This document shows, one piece after another, positions 1-5,087 of a DNA stretch of 5,603 nt; the first letter of the stretch is position 1, and each line of letters starts with the position of its first letter. The position numbers and the translations under genes are program-made. The DNA comes from an uncultured Cloacibacillus sp. (GTDB taxonomy: Bacteria; Synergistota; Synergistia; Synergistales; Synergistaceae): positions 1-5,603 of the forward strand of contig UQVV01000129.1 of assembly GCA_900544635.1 (NCBI GenBank). Reading direction: 5' to 3'. Below the pieces are notes generated by a model. The model saw nothing but the letters and a program-made list of their open reading frames with translations. It did no database searches and was not told where the DNA came from.

Positions 1-522
1 CTTTGCCGCGGGCTTCGGCTTTACGTCCGCGCTCAGCGGCTTTTCGAGCGGCACGGGCGGGATTTTGAAATCCGGTATCTCGTCCTTCCACTCCATCGCC
101 TGCACCATCTCTTCTATCGGCGTCACCATGCCGAGGTTGCTGTCGGCGAAGGTCCACCCGTAGCCTATCGCGCCGATGAGCTTTCCGTCTATGTAGACGG
201 GCGAGCCGCTCATGCCCGCCGCTATGCCGCCGTGGGCGCGCACATATTCGTCCTTGACCTCTATGACGATAAGGTTTTTCGGGCTCGTCTTGCGCGGCAG
301 CACGCCTATGACGCTGATTTCAAAGGGCGTTATCTTCGTGCCGGAGAACACCGTCTTCGCGTATCCCGTCATTCCGGGCTTTATCTGCGAGAGCGGCATG
401 ACTGGCTCGGTCGGGACGAATTTCTGCGGCTTTTCGGCGGCGCAGGCGCCCGCGCAGAGCGCGAAGGCGAGGACGAGCGCCGCCGCTATGGCTGTCAATC
501 TTTTCATCTTATGGAATCTCAT
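1..522 (-). CDS. Secreted S55 (SpoIVB-like) peptidase-domain protein, partial (C-terminus off the window)
   Basis: The reading frame is open for 174 codons up to the left edge, so the 3' end is missing. Residues 1-30 form a Sec signal peptide: basic KMKR, then a hydrophobic stretch of about 15 residues, then an ACA-AEK-type cleavage site. The mature part begins with KPGMTGYAKTVFSG and a VIGVLP segment. GMSGSPVY follows at residues 103-110, then DGKLIGAIGYGW and VTPIEEM. This order matches the SpoIVB peptidase S55 domain; by analogy with GDSGGP, Ser105 would be the nucleophile. In spore formers SpoIVB cleaves SpoIVFA during sigma-K activation. Similar domains occur in non-sporulating phyla with unknown substrates, so an exported protease-like role is inferred, not shown. 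The gene lies 5 bp after the prfB stop and is probably co-transcribed. The start is uncertain: ATG at 520-522 has GGAG directly abutting it, while ATG at 505-507 (MKRLTAIA) gives a more typical signal peptide. Confidence 0.8.
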   Translation of the reverse strand, partial: MRFHKMKRLTAIAAALVLAFALCAGACAAEKPQKFVPTEPVMPLSQIKPGMTGYAKTVFSGTKITPFEISVIGVLPRKTSPKNLIVIEVKDEYVRAHGGIAAGMSGSPVYIDGKLIGAIGYGWTFADSNLGMVTPIEEMVQAMEWKDEIPDFKIPPVPLEKPLSADVKPKPAAK

Positions 523-527
523 CTCCG

Positions 528-1638
528 TTACTGTTTTTTGTCGCTTTTCAGGAAGCGCAGGTAGGCGATTATCAGCTCGTCGATGCTGCCGTCGAGGACG
601 GCCTGGACGTTGCCTATCTCGCAGCCCGAGCGGTGGTCCTTCACGAGCTGGAAGGGCTGGAGCGTGTACGAACGTATCTGGCTGCCCCATGCTATCGACC
701 TTTTTTCGCCCTGGATGCTGTCGAGCTGCTCCTGCCGCTCGCGCATCATGCGCTCGAAGAGCTTGGAACGCAGGACCTGCATCGCCGTCGCGCGGTTCAT
801 GTGCTGCGAGCGCTCCGTCTGGCAGGATACTATTATCCCAGTCGGGATGTGCGTAATGCGCACCGCCGAGTCGGTCATGTTGACGTACTGGCCGCCGGCG
901 CCGCTCGAGCGGAAGGTGTCCATCTTGAGGTCCTCGGGGCGTATCTCTATCTGCACGCTTTCTGGCAGGACGGGCACGACTTCGACGGAGGCAAAGCTCG
1001 TGTGGCGGCGCTTCGCGGAGTCGAAGGGCGATATGCGCACGAGGCGGTGGACCCCCTGCTCGCCCTTGAGGTAGCCGTAGGCGTAGTCGCCGGATACGGA
1101 GAAGGTCACGCTCTTGATGCCGGCCTCCTGGTCTGGAAGTTCGTCGATGACCTTCACCGCGTAGCCGCGCGTCTCGGTCCAGCGCATGTACATGCGGCAG
1201 AGCATCTGCGCCCAGTCCTGCGAGTCGAGGCCGCCGGCCCCCGCGTGTATCGTCATTATCGCGTCCCCCGCGTCGTACTCGCCGTCGAGAAGGACGAAGG
1301 TCTGGTAGTCTTCTATCGTTTTTGAAAGTTTTTCGGCGCGCGAGTAGAATTCTTCCTCCAGCTCGGCGTCGGCCTCCTCGGCCAGAATTTCCGCTATCGC
1401 CGATATTTCGTCAAGCTCGCCGCTCATTTCGGAGACCTTGTCGAGCTTGTTCTGAAGGCGCGAAAGCTCGCGCGTGACCTCCTGCGAGCCCTCTGAGCCC
1501 CAGAAGTCCGGCTTTTCCGTTATTTTGCGAAGTTCTTCGATTCTTGTCTCTGACGCGGGCAGGTCAAAGACTCTCACGCAGCTCATCGAACGATGAACGC
1601 AGGTTTGTAATGACGGTCGACGTTGGAAGCGAAACCAT
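528..1638 (-). CDS. prfB: Peptide chain release factor 2, with programmed +1 frameshift
   Basis: RF2 recognises UGA and UAA stop codons and triggers peptidyl-tRNA hydrolysis on the ribosome. Reading starts at ATG 1636-1638, behind GGGGAGGGG (1645-1653) with 6 nt spacing. It runs 24 codons to CTT TGA, then shifts +1 to GAC and continues 345 codons to TAA at 528-530, giving 369 residues; E. coli RF2 has 365. The post-shift frame opens with DLPASETRIEELRK and PDFW, typical of the RF2 N-terminal helical domain. The stop-recognition tripeptide SPF falls at about residues 203-205 and the catalytic GGQ at 248-250, within SSGAGGQYVN. Ala precedes GGQ, as in most bacteria, instead of the Thr of E. coli K-12. 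SPF distinguishes RF2 from RF1, which has PxT. Expression is probably autoregulated: scarce RF2 lets the ribosome pause at UGA and shift. prfB is divergent from birA. Confidence 0.97.
1563..1569 (-). promoter_or_regulatory. prfB programmed +1 frameshift site (CTT TGA C)
   Basis: On the minus strand the heptamer CTTTGAC occurs exactly where the short leader frame (24 codons from 1638) ends in TGA (1564-1566) and the long RF2 frame takes over with GAC. This is the canonical slippery site, in which the Leu tRNA slips from CUU to UUU. The upstream stretch GTGAGAGT is only a weak Shine-Dalgarno-like stimulator compared with the AGGGGG of E. coli. UGA is codon 25 here, against 26 in E. coli. Confidence 0.95.
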
Positions 1639-1672
1639 CGATTACCCCTCCCCAATATACAAATTAACCTTT

Positions 1673-1678
1673 ATTATA
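1673..1678 (-). promoter_or_regulatory. Candidate -10 box for prfB
   Basis: A perfect TATAAT on the minus strand lies 34 bp upstream of the prfB ATG, in an AT-rich patch of an otherwise GC-rich region. No good -35 hexamer is visible 16-18 bp upstream, so this could be an activator-dependent or weak-35 promoter. It sits back-to-back with the birA -10, leaving 22 bp between the two boxes. Confidence 0.5.
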
Positions 1679-1700
1679 ACCTCACCGGCGCAAAATCGTA

Positions 1701-1706
1701 TATAAT
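1701..1706 (+). promoter_or_regulatory. Candidate -10 box for the birA-selD operon
   Basis: A perfect TATAAT lies 33 bp upstream of the birA ATG, and the leader carries GAGGAGG at 1724-1730 with 9 nt spacing to the start. A clear TTGACA-like -35 is missing. Its -35 zone overlaps that of the divergent prfB promoter, so the two promoters may interfere with or respond to a shared factor. Confidence 0.55.
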
Positions 1707-1739
1707 CTAGTGGATTTTTAGACGAGGAGGAAACGCGCG

Positions 1740-2750
1740 ATGGCGAAAAACGCAGGCGAGGAGACAAGCAGGACGAAGCTGTTTGAGCTGCTGATCGAGA
1801 ACCCGGGCGAGGTCGTTTCAAGCTCGCGCGTGACGGAGCGCCTCTCCGCGTCGCGCCAGGCCGTATTCAAAGCCGCCTGCGCTCTGCGCGACGAGGGGCT
1901 GCCGGTCGAATCGCTGCCGCAGAAGGGCTACCGCCTCGGCGACATGGAGGCCGTGCAGGCGCTCGCGCCGACGGCCGTGGAATATTTTCTTCGCGCGAAC
2001 CCGCTTTTCAAAAAATTTCTTTATTTCCAAGAGGCAGACACAACGCAGAGCGTCATAAAAAGCCTCGCGCGGCAGGAGGCTCCGGCCGGGATAGTCGCGT
2101 GCGCCGAAACGCAGAGCGCGGGGCGCGGGCGGCGCGGCCGCAGCTGGGCCGGAACGCCGGGGAAGAACCTCACCTTTTCCGTCCTTCTGCGCCCGAAGCT
2201 TAAGCCTGGCGAGGTGCAGCTGCTGAACCTCGCGGCGGGGCTCGCGGTAAAAGAGACGTTGCGCGCGATGTACAACATACCGACCGAGCTGAAATGGCCG
2301 AACGACATACTCTGCCGCGGGCGCAAAATGTGCGGCATTCTCAGCGAGGCGGCCGGCGAGCCGGACCGGATATACTACGCCGCGACCGGCATCGGCCTGA
2401 ACGTGAACATGGAGACAGACGACCTGCCGCCGGAGCTGCGCGAAGTCGCGACCTCGGCGCTGATAGAGAGCGGCATGAGACTGCCCCGATGGCGCGTGCT
2501 CGTGACGCTGCTCGGCTCCTTTGCGCGATATGCGGAGCTGCTCGACACGAAGTCCGGCGGCGCGGTGCTGCTTGCGATATACAGGCACGAGTGCGACACA
2601 CTCGGCAAAGAGGTAAAGGTCATACAGGACGACGAAACCTTCACGGGGCGCGCGAAGAGCGTGACCGCCGAGGGGGCGCTCGTCGTCGAGATAAATTCCG
2701 AAGAAAAAATATTCGCCGCGGCGGACGTGCAGCATCTGCGCGCGGTATAG
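1740..2750 (+). CDS. birA: Bifunctional biotin--protein ligase / biotin operon repressor
   Basis: BirA activates biotin with ATP to biotinyl-5'-AMP and transfers it to a lysine on carboxyl-carrier proteins in the cytoplasm. The product has 336 residues; E. coli BirA has 321. Residues about 10-66 form a winged helix-turn-helix (KLFELLIENPGEVVSS, SASRQAVFKAACALRDEG, QKGYRLG), so this is the class II, DNA-binding form. The catalytic domain shows GRGRRGR at 128-134 (biotinyl-AMP binding loop), KWPND at 185-189 (Lys185 corresponds to E. coli Lys183), CGILSE and GIGLNVN at 217-223. The C-terminal SH3-like domain covers about residues 275-336. The start is set by GAGGAGG at 9 nt. The stop TAG overlaps the AGGAG of selD, indicating one operon. 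Any repressor target (biotin synthesis or transport genes) lies outside the window; I see no convincing BirA operator here. Confidence 0.96.
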   Translation: MAKNAGEETSRTKLFELLIENPGEVVSSSRVTERLSASRQAVFKAACALRDEGLPVESLPQKGYRLGDMEAVQALAPTAVEYFLRANPLFKKFLYFQEADTTQSVIKSLARQEAPAGIVACAETQSAGRGRRGRSWAGTPGKNLTFSVLLRPKLKPGEVQLLNLAAGLAVKETLRAMYNIPTELKWPNDILCRGRKMCGILSEAAGEPDRIYYAATGIGLNVNMETDDLPPELREVATSALIESGMRLPRWRVLVTLLGSFARYAELLDTKSGGAVLLAIYRHECDTLGKEVKVIQDDETFTGRAKSVTAEGALVVEINSEEKIFAAADVQHLRAV

Positions 2751-2761
2751 GAGTGGTGGAG

Positions 2762-3793
2762 ATGCGGCTGACGGAACGCGCGCGCACAAGCGGCTGAGCG
2801 GCGAAGATAGCTCCGGCGGAGCTTGACAAAATTCTGAGGGGGCTGCCGGTCCTCAAGACCGACAGGCTGCTCGCCTCGTGGAACCATGGCGAGGACGCGG
2901 CGCTGTGGAAGATAACCGAAGATAGGATAGGGATACTGACGATAGACTTTATAACGCCGGTCGTCGACGATCCGCGGCGCTTTGGAGAGATCGCCGCGGC
3001 GAACTCGCTGAGCGACGTCTACGCGATGGGCGGCGAGCCGCTGATCGCGCTCAACGTCGTATGCTTCCCGACCTCGTGCGAGCCCATCTCCGTCCTTCAG
3101 GAAATACTGGACGGCGGAGCGCACAAGATAATCGAGGCAAACGCGATGCTCGCGGGCGGACACAGCGTGCAGGACGAAGAGCCGAAGTACGGCCTCGTCG
3201 TATTCGGCGAGGTGGACGCCAAGGCTATGTGGACCGTAGGCACGGCGCGCGAGGGCGACAGCCTGCTGCTCACAAAGCCCGTCGGCACCGGCATCGCGGT
3301 GACGGCGATAAAGGCGGGGCTTTTCGCGCCCGAAAACGTGAAGGCAGCCGAAGAAAACATGGCGAAGCTGAACGCCGTGCCGCCGCTCTTCCCGAAGGAG
3401 CTGCGCGAAAAGGTGCACGCCTGCACCGACCTGACTGGCTTCGGCCTCGGCAGCCACGCGCTCGACCTCGCGTCGCCGCACACGTCGCTCGAAATAGACT
3501 GCTCGAAGGTGCCTCTGCTTCCCGGCATCGGCGAGATGGCGAACATGGGGCTTATTCCCGCGGGCTCTTACGAGAACAAAAAATACGTCGGCGGCAGGGT
3601 GATAAATCAGTCGCCGCTCGGACGCTTCGCGGAGGATATAGTCTTCGACCCGCAGACCTCCGGCGGGCTGCTCATCGCCGCGCCGCGCGAGGCCTGCGAG
3701 GAGATGCTCCCAATCCTGCGCGCGAACGGCTTCGAGCGTTCAGAGATAATCGGAAGGTTCGTCGCGGGAGACGAGAAGCTCTACCTGAAGTAA
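2762..3793 (+). CDS. selD: Selenide, water dikinase (selenophosphate synthetase) containing selenocysteine
   Basis: SelD makes selenophosphate from selenide and ATP, the selenium donor for Sec-tRNA and for selenouridine in tRNA. The frame is 343 residues only if TGA at 2795-2797 is read as selenocysteine (U12); the family is about 345. The N-terminus reads RTSG-U-AAKIAP, with Sec at the catalytic Cys17 position of E. coli SelD and Lys15 at its Lys20. Metal/ATP-site residues are present: GEDAALW (Asp45), TIDFITPVVDDP (Asp62), NSLSDVYAMGG (Asp85), GGHS (132-135) and CTDLTGFGL (Asp223). DPQTSGG follows at 296-302. Calling the start at ATG 3026 would lose the whole catalytic N-terminus. AGGAG at 2749-2753 lies 8 nt before ATG 2762; GTG 2753 and GTG 2756 are in-frame alternatives. 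The gene begins 11 bp after birA. Sec use implies selA, selB and selC elsewhere in the genome. Confidence 0.96.
2795..2797 (+). other. In-frame TGA selenocysteine codon of selD
   Basis: TGA falls exactly at the position where SelD proteins carry the catalytic Cys or Sec (motif G-[C/U]-x-x-K). SelD homology is uninterrupted on both sides: KTSG-like residues before and AAKI, then GEDAAL, after. This argues against a frameshift error or a pseudogene. Confidence 0.93.
2798..2824 (+). promoter_or_regulatory. Candidate bacterial SECIS element of selD
   Basis: Just after the TGA, AGCTCC (2809-2814) pairs perfectly with GGAGCT (2818-2823) around a 3-nt loop GGC (2815-2817). The loop begins 17 nt after the TGA and its first base is G. 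Both properties fit the known bacterial SECIS layout: apical loop about 16-37 nt downstream, with a G in the first two loop positions. Its function would be to bind SelB. Fold and position are seen in the sequence; SelB binding is inferred. Confidence 0.8.
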
Positions 3794-3813
3794 AAAAAAA
3801 AAGAAAGCACGAA

Positions 3814-3844
3814 AAAAGCGGGCCTTGTTGAAAGACCCGCTTTT
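3814..3844. terminator. Bidirectional Rho-independent terminator
   Basis: AAAAGCGGG (3814-3822) pairs with CCCGCTTTT (3836-3844). Inside the stem, CTT (3824-3826) pairs with AAG (3832-3834) across one C-A mismatch, with loop GTTGA. The T run serves the birA-selD operon on the plus strand. The A-rich stretch 3792-3817 gives a U-rich tail to transcripts of the convergent small gene on the minus strand. Confidence 0.88.
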
Positions 3845-3877
3845 ATATCGCCTTCATAACGGCTTGCGTCTGACGCC

Positions 3878-4054
3878 TTAGAACGCTACCGCGACCGCGA
3901 GAATTACCGCCATCGGGACTGCGATCTTCGCGCAGAGAGCGGCGGCCTTGCTGAAATCGTTGCCGTAGAGCATGCCGCGCGTCATGCCGTTCACCTTCAT
4001 GCCCTCGCCCGCGGTCTCCTGCGGATTTATTATCGTCTTTCTTACTTCGTTCAT
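3878..4054 (-). CDS. Small single-span membrane protein of unknown function (58 aa)
   Basis: I do not recognise a family. The start is ATG 4052-4054, chosen because GAGGTG (4062-4067, minus strand) lies 7 nt upstream; an in-frame TTG 21 bp further upstream would place this Shine-Dalgarno inside the gene. Residues 1-36 are polar and likely cytoplasmic (NEVRKTIINPQETAGEG, then MKVNGMTRGMLYGNDF). Residues about 37-58 (AAALCAKIAVPMAVILAVAVAF) form one hydrophobic helix that reaches the last residue, as in tail-anchored or small regulatory membrane proteins. There is no N-terminal signal peptide. The gene ends close to the shared bidirectional terminator, so it may be a one-gene unit. It is divergent from the first Lrp-like regulator, which makes it a possible target of that regulator. 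A chance frame cannot be excluded, but start, helix and terminator agree. Confidence 0.62.
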   Translation of the reverse strand: MNEVRKTIINPQETAGEGMKVNGMTRGMLYGNDFSKAAALCAKIAVPMAVILAVAVAF

Positions 4055-4101
4055 TGCTGCGCACCTCTTTTTCAAAATCAGCGCCCCTTATCGGGCGGCA
4101 C

Positions 4102-4112
4102 ATATTATTGCA
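4102..4112 (-). promoter_or_regulatory. Possible extended -10 promoter of the 58-aa gene
   Basis: On the minus strand, TGC-AATAAT (4104-4112) or the overlapping TAATAT (4102-4107) lies about 50 bp upstream of the small gene's ATG, in an AT-rich island. No -35 hexamer is recognisable. The support is positional only. Confidence 0.3.
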
Positions 4113-4160
4113 GAGGACGCGCGCTTTCGCCACCCCTCCGTCAAAGCTGCGGGGCCGTTT

Positions 4161-4179
4161 CGCTTTAATCATTAATCCG
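4161..4179. promoter_or_regulatory. Candidate Lrp-type operator, distal dyad
   Basis: An imperfect 19-bp dyad centred at 4170, with a perfect TTAAT-C-ATTAA core and outer CG/CG arms. It begins with CGCTTTAAT, the same nonamer as at 4192-4200 and 4994-5002. It lies between the divergent small gene and the first Lrp-like gene. The regulator that binds it is inferred. Confidence 0.45.
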
Positions 4180-4191
4180 AATGGAAAATCC

Positions 4192-4210
4192 CGCTTTAAT
4201 TATTATGGCG
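4192..4210. promoter_or_regulatory. Candidate Lrp-type operator, proximal dyad
   Basis: A 19-bp imperfect dyad centred at 4201, pattern CGC-nn-TAAT-t-ATTA-nn-GCG. It covers the -35 zone of the promoter whose -10 is at 4228-4233, so occupancy would be expected to repress. It is centred 31 bp, close to three helical turns, from the distal dyad. Confidence 0.5.
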
Positions 4211-4224
4211 TTCAAAACCCTTTC

Positions 4225-4233
4225 TGATATAAT
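4225..4233 (+). promoter_or_regulatory. Extended -10 promoter of the first Lrp-like gene
   Basis: TGA-TATAAT: a consensus -10 with the TGn extension that compensates for the poor -35 (positions 4205-4210 give no TTGACA match). Its downstream edge TATAATCA is shared with the promoter of the second Lrp-like gene. Confidence 0.65.
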
Positions 4234-4266
4234 CAAATCGGAGATTTCCGAAAAGGCGGAGGATGA

Positions 4267-4740
4267 ATGGACGACTACAGAATAACCCTCGACAATACGG
4301 ACCGGCGGATACTCGCGATACTTCAGGAAAACGCGAGGACGGCCTTCACTGAGATAGGCCGCGCCGTCGGACTCACCTCCCCCGCCGTCAAGGAGCGCGT
4401 CGTGCGCATGGAGCAGGCGGGGCTTATAAAATCCTACCGCGCCGACATCGACTATACGATGCTCGGACGCCAGCTCCGCGCGATGGTCATGCTCAAGGTC
4501 AAGAGCTACGACAGGCTGACAGAAAGGCACAACGTCTCGATTGTCAGGAAGATAGACGGCGTGGTGCGCGCGTGGGACGTGACGGGCGACGTCGAGTGCA
4601 TCGCCGACGTGGCGGTGCCGTCGATGAAGGAGCTTGACGCAGTCCTCGCGAAATTCTCCGCGCTAGGCTTCGCGACGACGACCTACCTCGTGCTCGAGGA
4701 CACGGGCGAGCTTCCGGCCTCCCCCGGCGGCGGCAAATAA
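4267..4740 (+). CDS. Lrp/AsnC-family transcriptional regulator (first of a tandem pair)
   Basis: Feast/famine-type regulator, expected to bind DNA as dimers or higher oligomers and to sense an amino acid or related small molecule. The length of 157 residues is typical of the family. Residues about 6-60 are the N-terminal helix-turn-helix: LDNTDRRILAILQENART, then FTEIGRAVGLTSPAVKERV as the recognition region, and MEQAGLIKSYRA. Residues about 70-148 form the ligand-binding RAM domain, with VVRAWDVTGDVECIA and VPSMKELDAVL, followed by TTTYLVLEDTGELPA. The start has GGAGG at 4258-4262, only 4 nt before ATG 4267. It is about 50-55% identical by eye to the gene at 5088-5573. Two dyads sit over its promoter, so autoregulation is likely; the divergent 58-aa gene could share that control. 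The ligand cannot be deduced. Confidence 0.93.
   Translation: MDDYRITLDNTDRRILAILQENARTAFTEIGRAVGLTSPAVKERVVRMEQAGLIKSYRADIDYTMLGRQLRAMVMLKVKSYDRLTERHNVSIVRKIDGVVRAWDVTGDVECIADVAVPSMKELDAVLAKFSALGFATTTYLVLEDTGELPASPGGGK
4564..4583 (+). repeat. Direct DNA repeat shared by the two Lrp-like genes (copy 1)
   Basis: The 20 bases here recur exactly at 5394-5413, in the RAM-domain segment VRAWDVT. A second exact match of 22 bases joins 4699-4720 and 5529-5550. Both pairs are offset by 830 bp, as expected for colinear duplicated genes. Confidence 0.85.
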
Positions 4741-4769
4741 CCGATTCATACGAAAATCCAGGACGGGAA

Positions 4770-4814
4770 AAATAAATCACGGGCGCGGAGTCACCACACG
4801 CCCGTTGATTATTT
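4770..4814. terminator. Probable terminator hairpin after the first Lrp-like gene
   Basis: CGGGCG (4780-4785) pairs with CGCCCG (4799-4804). The stem continues outward through TCA/TGA and AATAA/TTATT with two single-base bulges, around a 13-nt loop. It follows the stop by about 30 bp. The 3' side TTGATTATTT is only moderately T-rich, so termination strength is uncertain. The near-symmetry would also fit a binding site or an RNA element. Confidence 0.5.
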
Positions 4815-4815
4815 G

Positions 4816-4838
4816 TCGCCGCCGGTGCATGACGGCGA
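4816..4838. repeat. Short inverted repeat TCGCCG/CGGCGA
   Basis: TCGCCG (4816-4821) and CGGCGA (4833-4838) can form a 6-bp stem with an 11-nt loop, directly behind the preceding hairpin and followed by GAGTTTTG. It could be an auxiliary terminator. Chance is possible in GC-rich DNA. Confidence 0.3.
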
Positions 4839-4913
4839 GAGTTTTGAGGTGTTGCTCCGGGCGGCCGCGTTTCCCCTAAAACGCCTTCGCCCCGAGGCGG
4901 CTGTAAATATATC

Positions 4914-4926
4914 AAAAAAATTTTTT
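4914..4926. promoter_or_regulatory. A7T6 tract, probable intrinsically rigid or bent DNA
   Basis: Seven A followed by six T, a perfect 12-bp palindromic A-tract plus one base, about 117 bp upstream of the second regulator's -10. Such tracts narrow the minor groove and favour bending. Lrp-family and nucleoid proteins often act at such DNA. A role here is inferred. Confidence 0.35.
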
Positions 4927-4938
4927 CGCCGCCACGCA

Positions 4939-4965
4939 GAGACGAAAGCGTCTCGCCCCGTTTTT
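4939..4965 (+). terminator. Possible terminator or leader hairpin
   Basis: GAGACG (4939-4944) and CGTCTC (4949-4954) form a perfect 6-bp stem with loop AAAG. TTTTT follows at 4961-4965 after a 6-nt gap. The gap makes it a poor canonical terminator, but the stem is clear. Confidence 0.35.
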
Positions 4966-4993
4966 CAACAAAATTAAATTAAATCGGCCGCGG

Positions 4994-5002
4994 CGCTTTA
5001 AT
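4994..5002. promoter_or_regulatory. Third CGCTTTAAT motif, upstream of the second Lrp-like gene
   Basis: An exact copy of the nonamer that starts both dyads at 4161 and 4192. Here the other dyad arm is degraded (CTTTTTCCG), so it may be a half-site. It lies 40 bp upstream of the -10 at 5043, against 27 bp for the proximal copy of the first regulator. Confidence 0.4.
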
Positions 5003-5039
5003 TCTTTTTCCGCCTTCTCCGCGGCTGCCGCGCGCGCTC

Positions 5040-5048
5040 TGGTATAAT
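5040..5048 (+). promoter_or_regulatory. Extended -10 promoter of the second Lrp-like gene
   Basis: TGG-TATAAT followed by CA, the same arrangement as the promoter at 4225-4233. It gives a leader of about 30 nt. No -35 consensus is visible in the GC-rich sequence upstream. Confidence 0.65.
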
Positions 5049-5087
5049 CAGACGCGGTTATTTTTTCTGCGAAAGGCGGGCGGCGCG

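Larger units (their letters stand above)
4741..5087. other. 347-bp intergenic region between the two regulators
   Basis: I find no convincing gene. In order it holds a long hairpin (4770-4814), a short one (4816-4838), a weak CGCCT/AGGCG stem (4882-4899) and an A7T6 tract (4914-4926). Then come a GAGACG/CGTCTC hairpin (4939-4954), an AT-rich patch with TTAAATTAA (4974-4982), a CGCTTTAAT motif and the extended -10 of the second regulator. It is unusually long compared with the other gaps here, which suggests regulatory content. Confidence 0.7.

Noticed and set aside
212..1325. Several long open frames on the plus strand opposite prfB and the S55 gene
   Set aside because: They are antisense to well-conserved genes, have low-complexity Arg/Ala/His-rich products with no recognisable domains, and arise from the high GC content.
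528..1655. prfB beginning in a single frame at 1655 without frameshift
   Set aside because: Its first 30 residues (GRGNRWFRF and on) do not resemble RF2. The frame starting at ATG 1638 with a good ribosome site leads into CTTTGAC.
1655..1680. Possible BirA operator: two GGTTA direct repeats on the minus strand, 12 bp apart
   Set aside because: Known BirA sites are inverted TTGTAAAC/GTTTACAA-like repeats. These are short direct repeats in an AT-rich promoter and probably fortuitous.
1818..3546. Long minus-strand open frames opposite birA and selD, up to 368 codons
   Set aside because: Arg/Ala-rich mirror frames of strongly conserved genes. No plausible ribosome sites or family motifs.
3026..3793. 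selD beginning at ATG 3026
   Set aside because: This start falls inside the conserved DVYAMGG motif and loses the catalytic Sec and Lys. The real start is 2762, with TGA read-through.
3843..4172. 109-codon minus-strand frame overlapping the 58-aa gene
   Set aside because: Highly charged composition without hydrophobic segments and no ribosome site at its start. The overlapping 58-codon frame has both a Shine-Dalgarno and a membrane helix.
4882..4899. CGCCT/AGGCG inverted repeat as a terminator
   Set aside because: Only 5 bp, with no T run behind it. Expected by chance in GC-rich sequence.
4544..4915. 123-codon minus-strand frame across the end of the first regulator and the gap
   Set aside because: Arg/Pro/Ser-rich product, antisense to the conserved RAM domain, no ribosome site and no family features.
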